5,894 nt of DNA, taken from assembly GCA_946409885.1 (NCBI GenBank), contig CAMJYF010000133.1:1-5894 (forward strand). The letters are read 5' to 3'. Source of the stretch: an uncultured Clostridia bacterium (GTDB lineage: Bacteria > Bacillota > Clostridia > Oscillospirales > Acutalibacteraceae). A model generated the notes under the pieces. The model saw only the letters and a list, made by a program, of their open reading frames with translations. It did no database searches and was not told where the DNA came from. Each line of letters begins with the position of its first letter. Position 1 is the first letter of the stretch. Both the position numbers and the translations under genes were made by a program. Below are positions 4,789 to 5,894 of this stretch, piece after piece.

Positions 4789-5894
4789 TTGAAATTCAGG
4801 GATTTTATGCAGATCCACCCCTTTACGGTGGTTTTCGTCTGCCTGGCCACCGTGCTGTGCGGCGTTACCTTCGTTTATTCCCGCACGGCGGGCTTTGTGG
4901 AGTTCGCCGTGGTGCTGTGTCTGGTCGTCTTCGCCATGCTGTGGTTTTCCGATTCCGTGGAGCGGAAGAAGGAATACCTGAAAAAGATAGAGAACGCTCT
5001 GACCCAGGGCGGGGAATCCTTCGCCCGCCTGGCCGCCTTTCCCTTTCCCGCCGTGCTGGCGGAGGGGGACGGCACCATCGCCTGGTTCAACGGCGCGTTC
5101 GGCGAAGTGACGGCGGATTTCCCCCAGGCGGACTGCATCGCCATCAAGGAATATATCGGCGCGGGCGTCCGCCTGTCCGAGGAGCTGACGGAGCCCTTTG
5201 AGGTCAGCGGCGCCTCCCGCAGCTATACCGTGTTCCCCTCCCGGCTGGAGGGCGGCGCGTTTGTATTTTATTTTGTGGACGATACGGCGCTGAAGCAGAT
5301 CCGGACGGAATTCAACCTGACCCGCCCCGCCGTGCTGCTCATCAACGTGGATTCGCTGGAACAGACGGAGGATACCCTGTCCCACGCGGATTACTATTCC
5401 GTGGTCTCCGATATCGACAGACTGATCACGGAGTGGCTGGCGGGAAACAACTGCGTGTTCCGCAAGTATACGGAGGGAAAATTCATCGCCGTTACGGAAT
5501 GCCGCCATCTGGACGCCATGACCGCCAGCAACTTCAACCTGCTGGACGCGGTACGGAACTATAAACGCCCCAATACGGAGGTGGATATCACCCTTTCCGT
5601 GGGCGTGGGCCGGGAGGAGAGCTTCGCCCTGTGCGAGGCGGGCGCCCGGCAGGCGCTGGATATGGCCCGGGGCCGGGGCGGCGACCAGGTGGCCGTGAAG
5701 GTGGGCGACAGTTATGAGTTCTTCGGCGGCATCACCAGCCGCAAGGAAAAACGGGGCAAGGTAAAATCCCGCATCATGGCCGCCGCGTTGACCGAACACA
5801 TCGAAAACGCCTCCTCCGTGTACATAATGGGCCACGCCTATTCGGATTTCGACTGCCTGGGGGCGGCCGTCGGCGTGGCGGCCCACGAGTGCGG
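4789..5894 (+). CDS. gdpP: GdpP-type cyclic-di-AMP phosphodiesterase, N-terminal 368 residues (cut by the window edge)
   Basis: The frame is open from a TTG at 4789 to the end of the window. The start is fixed by a near-perfect Shine-Dalgarno AGGAGGTGA (4776-4784), seven bases away from its GGAGG core; the ATG at 4807 has no such site. Residues 12-30 and 35-53 are two membrane helices joined by a short loop. A charged linker (VERKKEYLKKIEN) leads to a PAS-like domain (about 82-170) and a GGDEF-like domain (about 180-310). At the expected signature site the latter reads KYTEGKF (226-232), so it should not make c-di-GMP. The DHH phosphoesterase domain begins at about 330 and shows MGHAYSDFDCLGAA (347-360), with metal ligands His349, Asp353 and Asp355. 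The order is that of GdpP/YybT, a membrane protein that hydrolyses c-di-AMP to pApA and so influences potassium, wall and stress physiology. The rest of DHH and the DHHA1 domain lie outside. It probably shares a transcript with rnj. Confidence 0.92.
   Translation, partial: MKFRDFMQIHPFTVVFVCLATVLCGVTFVYSRTAGFVEFAVVLCLVVFAMLWFSDSVERKKEYLKKIENALTQGGESFARLAAFPFPAVLAEGDGTIAWFNGAFGEVTADFPQADCIAIKEYIGAGVRLSEELTEPFEVSGASRSYTVFPSRLEGGAFVFYFVDDTALKQIRTEFNLTRPAVLLINVDSLEQTEDTLSHADYYSVVSDIDRLITEWLAGNNCVFRKYTEGKFIAVTECRHLDAMTASNFNLLDAVRNYKRPNTEVDITLSVGVGREESFALCEAGARQALDMARGRGGDQVAVKVGDSYEFFGGITSRKEKRGKVKSRIMAAALTEHIENASSVYIMGHAYSDFDCLGAAVGVAAHEC

Noticed and set aside
4771..5886. A 371-codon open frame on the minus strand opposite gdpP
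   Set aside because: It is antisense to gdpP, whose membrane helices and DHH motif are clear. Its composition is the same His/Gly/Ala-rich shadow type, with no recognisable domain.

Overview
The window looks like chromosomal core-genome sequence from a GC-rich, low-complexity-free Firmicute, most likely a gut-type Clostridia of the Oscillospiraceae kind. The reasons are the RNase J plus GdpP pairing (both typical of Firmicutes), strong AGGAGG-type ribosome binding sites, a TTG start behind a perfect Shine-Dalgarno, and high GC with strong G/C third positions. The lineage is inferred from style, not from a database match. There are no tRNA, rRNA, CRISPR, insertion sequence or phage features.

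Layout. Bases 1-95 (minus strand) hold the N-terminus of ribonuclease HI, cut by the window edge. Bases 96-271 are a compact divergent control region: an extended -10 promoter and a GC-rich leader hairpin face left toward rnhA, and a weaker promoter faces right. Bases 272-2578 encode a 768-residue fusion of a sugar-1-phosphate nucleotidyltransferase, a left-handed beta-helix and a phosphohexomutase-like module. Bases 2672-4735 encode ribonuclease J with an unusual lysine/alanine-rich N-terminal extension of about 135 residues. Its own promoter appears to begin inside the end of the preceding gene. Bases 4789-5894 encode the first 368 residues of a GdpP-type cyclic-di-AMP phosphodiesterase, cut by the right edge just after its first DHH metal-binding motif.

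How they work together. The nucleotidyltransferase fusion should supply an activated sugar (NDP-mannose or NDP-glucose type) for envelope polysaccharide. RNase HI, RNase J and GdpP all cleave phosphodiester bonds: RNA in RNA/DNA hybrids, mRNA, and c-di-AMP respectively. The 53-base gap between rnj and gdpP, with no terminator, suggests that these two are co-transcribed.

The most unusual observations are three. The mutase module of the fusion has lost all its recognisable catalytic loops while the nucleotidyltransferase site is intact. The RNase J extension is strongly basic. The leaders of rnhA and rnj both carry structures that could control translation. I found no clearly novel multi-gene system.
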